Shown: in pieces, positions 27,311-35,760 of the stretch
How positions within the stretch are numbered: the first letter of the stretch is position 1
Layout of the letters: every line of letters starts with the position of its first letter
Assembly (NCBI GenBank): GCA_044507775.1
Contig: JBIQIY010000018.1
Location: forward strand, 1 to 64,000
Origin: Chryseosolibacter sp044507775
GTDB taxonomy: Bacteria > Bacteroidota > Bacteroidia > Cytophagales > Cyclobacteriaceae
Reading direction: 5' to 3'
DNA: 64,000 bases
Notes under the pieces: model-generated
Seen by the model: the letters and a program-made list of their open reading frames with translations, nothing else
What the model was told of the DNA's origin: nothing
Databases searched by the model: none
Translations under genes and position numbers: made by a program

Positions 27311-28342
27311 CTGAAGCGCTTTTCTTCAATACTGTGCCTGATAATAGCCCTTTCCTCAGGCGTATCGCCCCTGTATGCTCAATACGAGCGGGAGGAGGAC
27401 GCTACCATACCTTTGGATTATTTCTATATCCAGCGCCAGAAAAGCGGCCTGAGGGCACTTTTGACCAAATTATACTTCTCGTTCAGCACGGGGTATGCAA
27501 CGACCCCTTTCCGGCATAAACTTGACGGTTTTGGCATTGTTCAGCAGCCCGACTCGCTGCCGCGAATCTTTAACAACGTCAACACCGCAGTCCGGTACTC
27601 AAACTGGACAAATGAGGTCGTTTCGTCAGGCGGAACGCTTGTCCCGGGGGCCTACATGGTCAATTCTGACACCACCGACCTGGGCTTCCGCAGCAGGACC
27701 TTCAGCATCCCATTAAAAGCCTCTGTACACGTCGAATTTGACCGATACCGCATTGGGGGTGGTTATTCGTTCGATTATACCCGCATTGGAGAATTCAAGC
27801 CCACGAGCTATGGTGCAGACATCGACGGCTACTCCCTGGAGCGGTCCAATATGTTTGTGAAGCATTATTTCGGCATGATCGGCGCCATGGTATATCGCTA
27901 CTACGAATATGCCCTGGTTGTGGACGCGAATATCGGGGGTTACAGCCTGGGGAAGGAATTCTCCGGCAGCGCGATCAGCAAGAGCATGTACATCAACATC
28001 GGGGTGCAGGCTGAGCGCGAGTTTTCTGAGTACTTCCGCCTTTTCATCCGGCCCTCTTACGAGGTCAAGTCCTATAAGCTTGCTATTCCCGAGACGACGC
28101 AGACCCTGCACCACAGGCTTGATGGTTTGTATGTCAACGTCGGATTGACCTACCGGATACCGGAGCTCCGGCGCTGTTTTCTGAAAACGTGTCACGCGCA
28201 GATCAACCATGCGCACGGTAATCGCGAGTACCGAAGCCGTCGCCATCCGATCTACAAGAAGCAAAATCCTCACTATGGAGAGAACTATCCCGAACTGATC
28301 CGGTACAAGGGGAGGAACAAGAAAAAACTGAATCCGTACTAG
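27311..28342 (+). CDS. Outer-membrane beta-barrel protein with basic C-terminal tail; probable CTG start
   Basis: The frame is open back to a stop at 27290, and the translated upstream part is a classic signal peptide (MKRFSSILCLIIAL...LYAQ) if CTG 27311 initiates. No in-frame ATG or GTG exists; TTG 27413 would delete the signal. The mature part (about 320 residues) has alternating strands typical of small barrels (GGGYSFDYTRIGEF, YVNVGLTYRIP). After the last strand a basic tail of about 55 residues begins (RRCFLKTCHAQINHAHG ... KKKLNPY), rich in His, Arg, Lys and Tyr. The tail probably lies in the periplasm; it may bind peptidoglycan (inference). Family not recognised with certainty. Confidence 0.78.
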   Translation: MKRFSSILCLIIALSSGVSPLYAQYEREEDATIPLDYFYIQRQKSGLRALLTKLYFSFSTGYATTPFRHKLDGFGIVQQPDSLPRIFNNVNTAVRYSNWTNEVVSSGGTLVPGAYMVNSDTTDLGFRSRTFSIPLKASVHVEFDRYRIGGGYSFDYTRIGEFKPTSYGADIDGYSLERSNMFVKHYFGMIGAMVYRYYEYALVVDANIGGYSLGKEFSGSAISKSMYINIGVQAEREFSEYFRLFIRPSYEVKSYKLAIPETTQTLHHRLDGLYVNVGLTYRIPELRRCFLKTCHAQINHAHGNREYRSRRHPIYKKQNPHYGENYPELIRYKGRNKKKLNPY

Positions 28343-28359
28343 TGCATTTTTTCGAGTTT

Positions 28360-28379
28360 GACGTGTCGAAAAACACGTC
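28360..28379. other. 7-bp hairpin in the gyrA leader region
   Basis: GACGTGT, loop CGAAAA, ACACGTC: a perfect inverted repeat between the barrel gene and gyrA. No T-run follows. It could end the upstream transcript or be a regulatory site for gyrA. Confidence 0.35.
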
Positions 28380-28473
28380 CGATAACTTTCGATTTAGCCT
28401 GCAAACTTGCAACTTTTTGCTATCTTGCACGGCTGAAAAAATCGACGAAATCAGCGCTAAAAAACGGTAAGTA

Positions 28474-30969
28474 ATGGCAGAAGATACCAGTGGTTTGCCC
28501 CCTGCAAGGCAAAGCATAATTCCAATAAACATTGAAGATGAAATGAGAGGCGCCTACATCGATTATTCGATGTCGGTGATCGTCTCGCGGGCGTTGCCCG
28601 ATGTGCGCGATGGCCTGAAGCCGGTGCACCGCCGCGTGCTCTACGGCATGCAGGAACTGGGCGTAAACTACAACAAGCCCTACAAGAAGTCAGCGAGGAT
28701 TGTCGGGGAGGTTCTGGGTAAGTACCACCCGCACGGTGATTCATCGGTGTATGACACGATGGTCCGCATGGCCCAGGATTGGTCGCTGCGGTACACACTC
28801 GTAGACGGGCAGGGAAACTTCGGCTCAATCGACGGAGATTTCCCGGCGGCAATGCGCTATACCGAGGCGAGGCTTCGCCGTATTGCCGAGGAAATGCTCG
28901 CTGATATCAACAAGGATACAGTCGATTTTCAACCGAACTTTGACGATTCGCTGACTGAGCCCACGGTTCTTCCGGGCAAGCTTCCCAATTTGCTTGTCAA
29001 CGGCTCATCCGGTATCGCCGTTGGAATGGCGACGAACATGGCGCCGCACAACCTGCGTGAAGTCGTGGATGGCATCGTCGCTTATATTGATAATCCGGAG
29101 ATCACCATTCCGGAACTCATGAAGTACATCACCGCGCCGGATTTCCCGACGGGTGGTATCATATACGGCGTCGCCGGCGTGCAGGAGGGTTATCTCACAG
29201 GTCGTGGCCGGATCGTCGTGAGGGCCAAGGCGGAAATTGTCACGAATGCCCATGGCAAAGATCAGATCATTGTAACGGAGATCCCGTACATGGTGAACAA
29301 AGCCATGATGATCGAGAAGACCGCGGCGCTGATCAACGATAAAAAGATCGAGGGTATTTCGGACATTCGCGATGAGTCAGACCGCGACGGGTACCGCGTG
29401 GTTTACGATCTCAAGAAAGATGCGATCCCCAACATCGTACTGAACAACCTTTATAAATACACACAGCTTCAGTCGTCGTTCGGAGTGAACAACGTGGCGC
29501 TGGTAAAAGGCCGGCCGCAGACGCTGAACCTGAAGGACCTCGTTCGCTATTTCGTTGAGCACCGCCATGAGGTAGTGATCAGGCGCACGAAGTTCGAGCT
29601 GGCGGAAGCTGAAAAGCGAGCTCATATCCTGGAGGGATACCTCATCGCTCTTGACAACCTCGATGAAGTGATTTCACTTATCCGCTCATCGGCGGATCCG
29701 GATACGGCACGTGAAGGACTGATGACAAAATTCGGCCTGACCGAAATCCAGGCGCGGGCGATTCTCGATATGCGCTTGCAGCGACTGACAGGTCTGGAGC
29801 GCGACAAGATTCAGCAGGAGTACAAAGAGGTCAAGGCACTGATCGACCGGTTGAACGAGATTCTCGCCAATGAACCGATGAGAATGCAGATCATCAAGGA
29901 CGAGCTCGCTGAATTGCGGGACCGTTATGGCGACGATCGCCGCACGCTGGTTATGCCGAGCGAAGACGATTTCACCATGGAGGATATGATCCCGAATGAA
30001 GACATGGTGATTACCATCTCCAACCAGGGCTATATCAAACGCACGTCCTTGTCCGAGTATCGCACGCAGGGTAGAGGGGGCGTTGGCTCGCGGGGCGTTT
30101 CCACGAAGGAGGACGACTTCACCGAGCACCTGTTTATCGCCCAGGCGCATAACTACCTGCTCATCTTCACCGATCAAGGTAAAGTTTATTGGAAAAAAGC
30201 GTACGAGATCCCGGAAGGAAATAAGACATCGAAAGGAAGGGCGATCCAGAATCTGATCAACATCGAACCGGGCGATAACATCCGGGCGATCATAACGGTG
30301 AGAGATCTGCACGACGAAAATTATATCAACAATAATTTTGTCATCCTTTGCACTGAAAAAGGTATTATCAAGAAAACGTCGCTTGAGGCCTATTCGCGGC
30401 CACGGCAGGGTGGTATCAACGCCATCACCATCCACGAAGGCGACCGTCTGATCAACGCTTCGCTGACAAACGGCCACAATCATATTGTGATCGCAAAAAG
30501 CGAGGGCAAGGCGGTACACTTCAACGAACTGCAGGTCCGCCCGATGGGCCGTACCGCTGCCGGTGTGCGCGGAGTGACGCTGGATTCAGAAACCGATAAA
30601 GTGATTGGCATGGTTTGTATTTCTCGGGAAGATGCTAACTTATTGGTAGTTTCGGAGAACGGCTATGGCAAGCGATCGGAAATAGCCGATTACCGCATTA
30701 CGAACCGCGGTGGCAAAGGGGTGAAAACTCTGAATATTACGGAAAAAACTGGCAAACTTGTTGCGATCAAGGAGGTTGGCGACGATGATGAGCTGATGAT
30801 CATCAATCGCTCAGGCATCACCATCCGGATCGAGGTGAAGGAATTGCGGGTGATGGGCCGGGCTACGCAGGGAGTGCGACTCATCAAATTGAATGATGAT
30901 GACCGCATTTCTTCTGTTGAAAAGATCCAGAAGATCGAAGGAGAAAACTTAAGTCAACCAACCACATAA
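28474..30969 (+). CDS. gyrA: DNA gyrase subunit A
   Basis: 831 residues. The catalytic tyrosine is Tyr129 in AAMRYTEARL. The quinolone-determining region reads HPHGDSSVYD, with Ser90 and Asp94 at the positions of E. coli Ser83 and Asp87, i.e. the sensitive-type residues. The C-terminal beta-pinwheel has the GyrA box GRGGVGSRG (QGRGGVG) near residue 527. It cuts and passes DNA with GyrB to introduce negative supercoils. It is followed 11 bp later by a TPR gene. Confidence 0.97.
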   Translation: MAEDTSGLPPARQSIIPINIEDEMRGAYIDYSMSVIVSRALPDVRDGLKPVHRRVLYGMQELGVNYNKPYKKSARIVGEVLGKYHPHGDSSVYDTMVRMAQDWSLRYTLVDGQGNFGSIDGDFPAAMRYTEARLRRIAEEMLADINKDTVDFQPNFDDSLTEPTVLPGKLPNLLVNGSSGIAVGMATNMAPHNLREVVDGIVAYIDNPEITIPELMKYITAPDFPTGGIIYGVAGVQEGYLTGRGRIVVRAKAEIVTNAHGKDQIIVTEIPYMVNKAMMIEKTAALINDKKIEGISDIRDESDRDGYRVVYDLKKDAIPNIVLNNLYKYTQLQSSFGVNNVALVKGRPQTLNLKDLVRYFVEHRHEVVIRRTKFELAEAEKRAHILEGYLIALDNLDEVISLIRSSADPDTAREGLMTKFGLTEIQARAILDMRLQRLTGLERDKIQQEYKEVKALIDRLNEILANEPMRMQIIKDELAELRDRYGDDRRTLVMPSEDDFTMEDMIPNEDMVITISNQGYIKRTSLSEYRTQGRGGVGSRGVSTKEDDFTEHLFIAQAHNYLLIFTDQGKVYWKKAYEIPEGNKTSKGRAIQNLINIEPGDNIRAIITVRDLHDENYINNNFVILCTEKGIIKKTSLEAYSRPRQGGINAITIHEGDRLINASLTNGHNHIVIAKSEGKAVHFNELQVRPMGRTAAGVRGVTLDSETDKVIGMVCISREDANLLVVSENGYGKRSEIADYRITNRGGKGVKTLNITEKTGKLVAIKEVGDDDELMIINRSGITIRIEVKELRVMGRATQGVRLIKLNDDDRISSVEKIQKIEGENLSQPTT

Positions 30970-30980
30970 ACTAATCGAAA

Positions 30981-32174
30981 ATGAAAAGAATACTTTTTCT
31001 GATGTTGATGTTAGTAGCGGTCGCTGTATCTGCTCAGAAGAAACAGAAGCCCAATATAAACAAGGCATTGAAGTCACTGCAGGATGGCAAGCTCGACGAG
31101 GCGAAGCAGATGATCGATGACGCTACCACCTACGAAAAGACCATGGACGATGGAAAGACCTGGTACTACCGCGGGCTGATCTATGTAGCGCTAGATACTA
31201 CGTCAAACTCGGCTTTCCAGGGCCTCGCTGAAAATCCTTTCCAGGTCGCGATGGAGTCATTTGCAAAGGCTGATAAAATGGCGAAGGGAGGAAGTGAGTA
31301 TTTTACCACAGAAGCGGGCAGCGTTATGCCGACGACCAAGACTCAGCAAATGGGACAGCTTGCTAACTACTATCTGAACAAGGGTGCCGAACTCTACCAG
31401 GAAGACAGCCTGGACGAGGCGCTCGAGCTTTTCGAAAAAACACAGGAAGTGCTGCCGAGCCCGGACGATACAATCGCGTATTTCTACGCCGGTATTGTTG
31501 CGAACTCTATGGAAGAGCATGATAAGGCGATTCAGAATCTTGAGAAGTACCTTGAGCTGGGAGGAACGTCTGCCGACGCTTATTCCGTGATCATCAACAC
31601 GTACAGCGGCCCGAAAGACGACAAAGAAAAAGCGCTGGAGGCCGCCCGGAAAGCGAAAACAAGATTCCCGGAGAATTCCGAATTTCCGAAAGTGGAGATC
31701 GGTCTGCTCATCGAACTCGAAAAAGTCGAGGAAGCCAAATCCGGACTGGAGCAAGCTGTGGTTCGCGAGCCGAACAACAAGACCTATCATTTCTACCTTG
31801 GGTATGTAAACAGCAAGCTTGAAAATTGGGATGCTGCCAAGAAGAATTTCGAACAGGCTCTGAAACTCGACCCGTCTTATTTCGATGCCCAGTATTATCT
31901 GGCACAGATATACCTCATTGATGCCGGCAAGATTATGGATCAGCTTAAGAACCTCGGCATTACCGCGGCTGACAAGAAGAAGCAGGCAGAGCTTGACAAG
32001 GTGCTCGTAGAAAAATACAAGCTGGCCCTGCCTCATTGGGAAAAAGCTGAAAAGCTTAGACCGAATGACCTGGATGTTCTCGACCGGCTCCGCACGATCT
32101 ACTACTACCTCGGCGACGACGCTAATGAGAAAAGAGTAGCGACTAAACTCAAGACATTGAATGCGGAAGAATAA
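30981..32174 (+). CDS. Periplasmic TPR protein downstream of gyrA
   Basis: 397 residues with a signal peptide (MKRILFLMLMLVAVAVSAQ). It contains at least five tetratricopeptide repeats (YFYAGIVANSMEEHDKA, YHFYLGYVNSKLENWDAA and others). Lys/Glu-rich. It is probably co-transcribed with gyrA (11-bp gap) and ends at a strong intrinsic terminator. The function is unknown; the gyrA-TPR arrangement occurs in other Bacteroidota as far as I recall. Confidence 0.88.
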   Translation: MKRILFLMLMLVAVAVSAQKKQKPNINKALKSLQDGKLDEAKQMIDDATTYEKTMDDGKTWYYRGLIYVALDTTSNSAFQGLAENPFQVAMESFAKADKMAKGGSEYFTTEAGSVMPTTKTQQMGQLANYYLNKGAELYQEDSLDEALELFEKTQEVLPSPDDTIAYFYAGIVANSMEEHDKAIQNLEKYLELGGTSADAYSVIINTYSGPKDDKEKALEAARKAKTRFPENSEFPKVEIGLLIELEKVEEAKSGLEQAVVREPNNKTYHFYLGYVNSKLENWDAAKKNFEQALKLDPSYFDAQYYLAQIYLIDAGKIMDQLKNLGITAADKKKQAELDKVLVEKYKLALPHWEKAEKLRPNDLDVLDRLRTIYYYLGDDANEKRVATKLKTLNAEE

Positions 32175-32196
32175 ACACAATGCGTTCTGATTCAAC

Positions 32197-32223
32197 AAAA
32201 AGCCGGCATCGCCCGGCTTTTTT
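32197..32223 (+). terminator. Rho-independent terminator
   Basis: A 10-bp perfect stem AAAAAGCCGG / CCGGCTTTTT with a 6-nt loop (CATCGC), ending in a T-run. It lies 23 bp after the TPR stop and closes the gyrA-TPR unit. Confidence 0.88.
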
Positions 32224-32272
32224 GTTTATTGGGCCGGATTCTTTTTTAACTTCACTTCCAAACCAGTTTTTC

Positions 32273-33316
32273 ATGAATGCAAACAAAGTCAGGGTCGCCC
32301 TTTTGTCGTACGGCATGTCTGGAGAAGTATTTCATGGTCCGCTATTGCAGGCGCATGGGGGCTTTGAAATCGCCCGCGTGTGGCAACGAAATTTGGAAAA
32401 GCCCGCGAGGCATCCGTTCCCGCGCACGGGTGAGTACGCCGACATACTAGGGGATGCATCGATCGAGGTCGTCGTTGTGAACACGCCGAATGAGAGTCAT
32501 TTTTCATACACGCGCGAAGCATTAAATGCCGGCAAGCATGTTATCGTGGAAAAGCCTTTCACCGTGACAGTCGCAGAGGCGGATGAACTGATTGCCCTGG
32601 CGGAAAAAAAGAAGAGGATACTGACCGTGTTTCAGAACCGGAGATGGGACGCCGACTTTCTCACTGTGAAGAAAGTGCTCAAAGCCGGACTGGTAGGCAA
32701 GCTCGTTGAGTGTGAGATCCATTATGATCGTTTCAGAAACTACATCGAAGAAAATACCTGGAAAGAAGTGAACAGACCCGGCACCGGAATTCTTTACAAC
32801 CTGGGTTCGCACCTGTTGGATCAAGCGGTCGTCCTGTTCGGGCTCCCGCGTTACCTCGATGCCCGCATTGGTATCCAGCGCCCAGGCGGGAAGGTGGATG
32901 ATTTTTTCGACATCAGGATGGAGTACGATGGTTTTTATACGATTCTGAAGTCCAGCTATCTTGTGCGCGAGGAGGGTCCCCGGTTTGTTTTGCATGGAAC
33001 GGAAGGTTCATTCTTGAAGTTTGGCATTGATCCGCAGGAGCAGGCTTTGAAAGAAAAGAAGATCCCGGGCGGGGCCAATTGGGGAGCTGAATCGGAAAAC
33101 TGGTGGGGCAAGCTCAACACGACGATAGATGGTAAGCACGTCGAAGGACCTTATGAAACCGTTCCCGGAAACTATCTGACCTTTTATAATAACTTTTACG
33201 ACGCAGTTCGCGCGGGGAAACCGCTCGCCGTAAAACCCGAGGAGGCACGTGACGTGATACGGCTGATCGAGGCATGTTACGAAAGCAGTCGGACTCGCGC
33301 GGCCGTTCAAATCTAA
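32273..33316 (+). CDS. Gfo/Idh/MocA family NAD(P)-dependent oxidoreductase
   Basis: 347 residues from ATG 32273; an in-frame ATG at 32180 would run through the terminator and is rejected. The Rossmann start is VRVALLSYGMSGEVFHGPLL, with the cofactor-binding Gly pattern altered to YGMSG. The signature GKHVIVEKPF gives E93-K94-P95, where Lys is catalytic in the family. The C-terminal sheet domain has GTGILYNLGSHLLDQ. Substrate is probably a sugar or polyol derivative; it cannot be named from sequence. It stands just ahead of other carbohydrate genes. Confidence 0.92.
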   Translation: MNANKVRVALLSYGMSGEVFHGPLLQAHGGFEIARVWQRNLEKPARHPFPRTGEYADILGDASIEVVVVNTPNESHFSYTREALNAGKHVIVEKPFTVTVAEADELIALAEKKKRILTVFQNRRWDADFLTVKKVLKAGLVGKLVECEIHYDRFRNYIEENTWKEVNRPGTGILYNLGSHLLDQAVVLFGLPRYLDARIGIQRPGGKVDDFFDIRMEYDGFYTILKSSYLVREEGPRFVLHGTEGSFLKFGIDPQEQALKEKKIPGGANWGAESENWWGKLNTTIDGKHVEGPYETVPGNYLTFYNNFYDAVRAGKPLAVKPEEARDVIRLIEACYESSRTRAAVQI

Positions 33317-33455
33317 TGCGGCGCAACTGGTGTGAAAACAACCTGCTTTTTAGCGTTTTATTTATATATTGAAGCCTTTCAAAACACCTCTTTAAGATGC
33401 CGGGGTAATTTTCTATGTTGGAGCATCTTGTTACGCTAACTCTTTACGTCCCGCG

Positions 33456-34811
33456 ATGACTGGCAAAAAAATTATCCTGTCGTTTTTCCTGTTAAGTTAT
33501 GCCTTTTCATTGTCCGCTCAGGAAAAATGGATTGATCTCTTTAACGGAAAGAATCTTTCAGGCTGGAAGCAACTCAACGGAAAGGCCAGGTATGAAGTTT
33601 CGAACGGTGAGATCGTGGGAACAACGGTCTACGGCGAACCGAATTCATTTCTGGTGACCGAACAGCTTTATGGAGATTTTATTCTTGAACTCGACTTCCG
33701 GCTCGATGCGGACATGAACTCCGGCATTCAGTTTCGGAGTGAAAGCAAGTCAGACTACAAGGACGGACGCGTCCACGGTTACCAGTTCGAGATCGATCCG
33801 TCTCCGCGTGCATGGACCGGGGGTATTTATGACGAGGCGCGCCGCGGATGGCTTTATCCGCTCGAATATAATCCAGCTGGCAAGAAGGCGTACAAGCCGG
33901 GCGATTGGAATCATGCGCGGCTGGAGTGCATTGGCGACGTCATCCGCATCTGGGTCAACGGTATACCTACTGCCAACCTCGTTGACAACATGACGCCGCG
34001 CGGCTTCATCGCCCTGCAAGTTCATTCCGTGCGCAAGCAGGAGGAATCGGGCCAAAAAGTCCGCTGGCGAAACATCCGCATACAAACACAAAACCTGAAA
34101 CCCTCACCCCCCGATTCCATTTTTGTCGTCAACCGGGTGCCGAATACGTTGTCCAACCAGGAAGAGCAAAACGGAGTTCGACTGTTGTGGGATGGCAAAA
34201 CTACTCAGGGATGGCGCGGTGCGCACAAGAAAGAATTCCCAGCCCATGGCTGGGAGATCAAGGACGGCACATTGAGCGTGCTCTCATCCGGCGGAGGCGA
34301 ATCTGAGAACGGTGGAGACATCGTTACTGCGGAAACGTTCGGTGCTTTTGATCTTCAGTTTGAATTCCGTCTGACGGAAGGAGCAAACAGCGGGGTAAAA
34401 TATTTTGTAACAGAAAGTGAAGAGAGTAAGGGCTCAGCCATTGGGCTGGAATACCAGGTGCTCGATGATGCGAAACACCCGGACGCGAAGCAAGGTGTGG
34501 TCGGCAATCGTACACTCGCCTCGCTTTACGATTTAATCCCTTCGATCAAGATCACGCGCGATGTCCCACCGATTGGCGAGTGGAATTCGGGACGCATTGT
34601 CGTATACCCCGACAACCGTATCGAGCACTGGCTGAACGGTTACAAGGTTGTCGAGTATCAACGCGGCACGCCGATCTACAACGCACTGGTCGCACGCAGC
34701 AAATATGCAAAATGGAAGGACTTCGGGATGGCTGACAAAGGACGCATACTACTGCAAGATCACGGCGACAAGGTTTCATTTCGCAGTATCAAGATCAGGG
34801 TACTTAAATGA
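33456..34811 (+). CDS. Secreted protein with two DUF1080 (3-keto-disaccharide hydrolase-type) domains
   Basis: 451 residues. Signal peptide ends near LSAQ (residue 22). Two concanavalin-like DUF1080 domains follow (about 24-207 and 235-450). Both show the family marks: WIDLFNGKNLSGWK / LLWDGKTTQGWRG, FILELDFRLDADMNSGIQF / FDLQFEFRLTEGANSGVKYF, and GDWNHARLECIGDVIRIWVNG / GEWNSGRIVVYPDNRIEHWLNG. The family acts on 3-keto sugars or binds glycans. It is probably periplasmic, since no T9SS domain is present. The Gfo/Idh/MocA gene before it could make or use a keto-sugar (inference). Confidence 0.9.
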   Translation: MTGKKIILSFFLLSYAFSLSAQEKWIDLFNGKNLSGWKQLNGKARYEVSNGEIVGTTVYGEPNSFLVTEQLYGDFILELDFRLDADMNSGIQFRSESKSDYKDGRVHGYQFEIDPSPRAWTGGIYDEARRGWLYPLEYNPAGKKAYKPGDWNHARLECIGDVIRIWVNGIPTANLVDNMTPRGFIALQVHSVRKQEESGQKVRWRNIRIQTQNLKPSPPDSIFVVNRVPNTLSNQEEQNGVRLLWDGKTTQGWRGAHKKEFPAHGWEIKDGTLSVLSSGGGESENGGDIVTAETFGAFDLQFEFRLTEGANSGVKYFVTESEESKGSAIGLEYQVLDDAKHPDAKQGVVGNRTLASLYDLIPSIKITRDVPPIGEWNSGRIVVYPDNRIEHWLNGYKVVEYQRGTPIYNALVARSKYAKWKDFGMADKGRILLQDHGDKVSFRSIKIRVLK

Positions 34812-34857
34812 GCGCAAGTTCATTCGACAGGAACTACAATAACAAAATCCACATAAA

Positions 34858-35679
34858 TTGAATCCACTGAAGTTGTTTGACATTACCGGGAAGACCGCGG
34901 TCATCACCGGGGGCACGGGTGTTCTTGGAGGAGCTATGGCTATTGGTCTTGCAGAGGCTGGCGCACACGTTGTTGTTCTCGGGCGAAAAAAAGAAAACGG
35001 TGACGCCGTGCTGCGACAAATTCGCGATGCTGGTAAAGATGCCATGTTTGTTCAGGCAGACGTGCTCAACCCTGAACAGCTTGCGTCTGCGAAACAGCAG
35101 ATTTTGCAGGCACACAAGACAATCGATATACTGGTCAACGCAGCCGGAGGAAATATGGCTGGCGCCACGATCCTGCCGGAGCAGAATTTCTTTGACCTTA
35201 ATATTGAAGAATTCGGCAAAGTAGTCGATCTCAATCTGCTGGGCACCGTACTGCCCACGAAGATATTTTGTGATGTGATGGCGAAACAGAAGAAGGGCGT
35301 CATTATTAACATCGCTTCAATGTCATCGTTTCGTCCGATTACGCGCGTAGTCGGTTACTCGGCGGCCAAATCGGCGATCGATAACTTTACCGGATGGCTC
35401 GCCATCGAAATGGCAAAAAAATTCGGCCCCGGCATCCGCGTCAACGCGATCGCCCCCGGTTTTTTTATCACCGAACAAAACCGAAGACTTTTGACGAATG
35501 AAGATGGAAGCTTCACTGCAAGAGGGCAGGCTGCCATCAACAACACTCCGTTCGGACGCTTCGGTGTGCCGGAGGAATTGATCGGCACGCTTATCTGGCT
35601 GTGTTCAGACGCATCCCAATTTGTTACAGGCGTTGACGTACCGGTGGATGGTGGCTTTAATGTTTTTTGTGGGGTCTAG
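34858..35679 (+). CDS. SDR oxidoreductase, probable D-mannonate oxidoreductase (fructuronate reductase)
   Basis: 273 residues from TTG 34858. Cofactor loop TGGTGVLG (17-24); NAAGG (94-98); catalytic Ser154, Tyr167 and Lys171 (YSAAK). The sequence is close to the SDR-type mannonate oxidoreductases (B. subtilis UxuB/YjmF type). The next gene is uxaC, so fructuronate made by UxaC is the probable substrate. This is a strong context inference; the SDR family itself is certain. A uxuA dehydratase is not in the window. Confidence 0.9.
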   Translation: MNPLKLFDITGKTAVITGGTGVLGGAMAIGLAEAGAHVVVLGRKKENGDAVLRQIRDAGKDAMFVQADVLNPEQLASAKQQILQAHKTIDILVNAAGGNMAGATILPEQNFFDLNIEEFGKVVDLNLLGTVLPTKIFCDVMAKQKKGVIINIASMSSFRPITRVVGYSAAKSAIDNFTGWLAIEMAKKFGPGIRVNAIAPGFFITEQNRRLLTNEDGSFTARGQAAINNTPFGRFGVPEELIGTLIWLCSDASQFVTGVDVPVDGGFNVFCGV

Positions 35680-35760
35680 AGATCTCCTGCTCCGGAATCT
35701 ATGCGGTTCTCACATATAGATGGACCCCGGGTGGTCCCTTCGGATCGCTGACATAAATGA

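Noticed and set aside
29686..30519. 277-codon minus-strand open frame
   Set aside because: Antisense to gyrA.
31257..32198. 313-codon minus-strand open frame
   Set aside because: Antisense to the TPR gene after gyrA and runs into the terminator hairpin.
35700..35745. Terminator-like GGACC/GGTCC hairpin between the SDR gene and uxaC
   Set aside because: Only five base pairs and no T-run; too weak to call.
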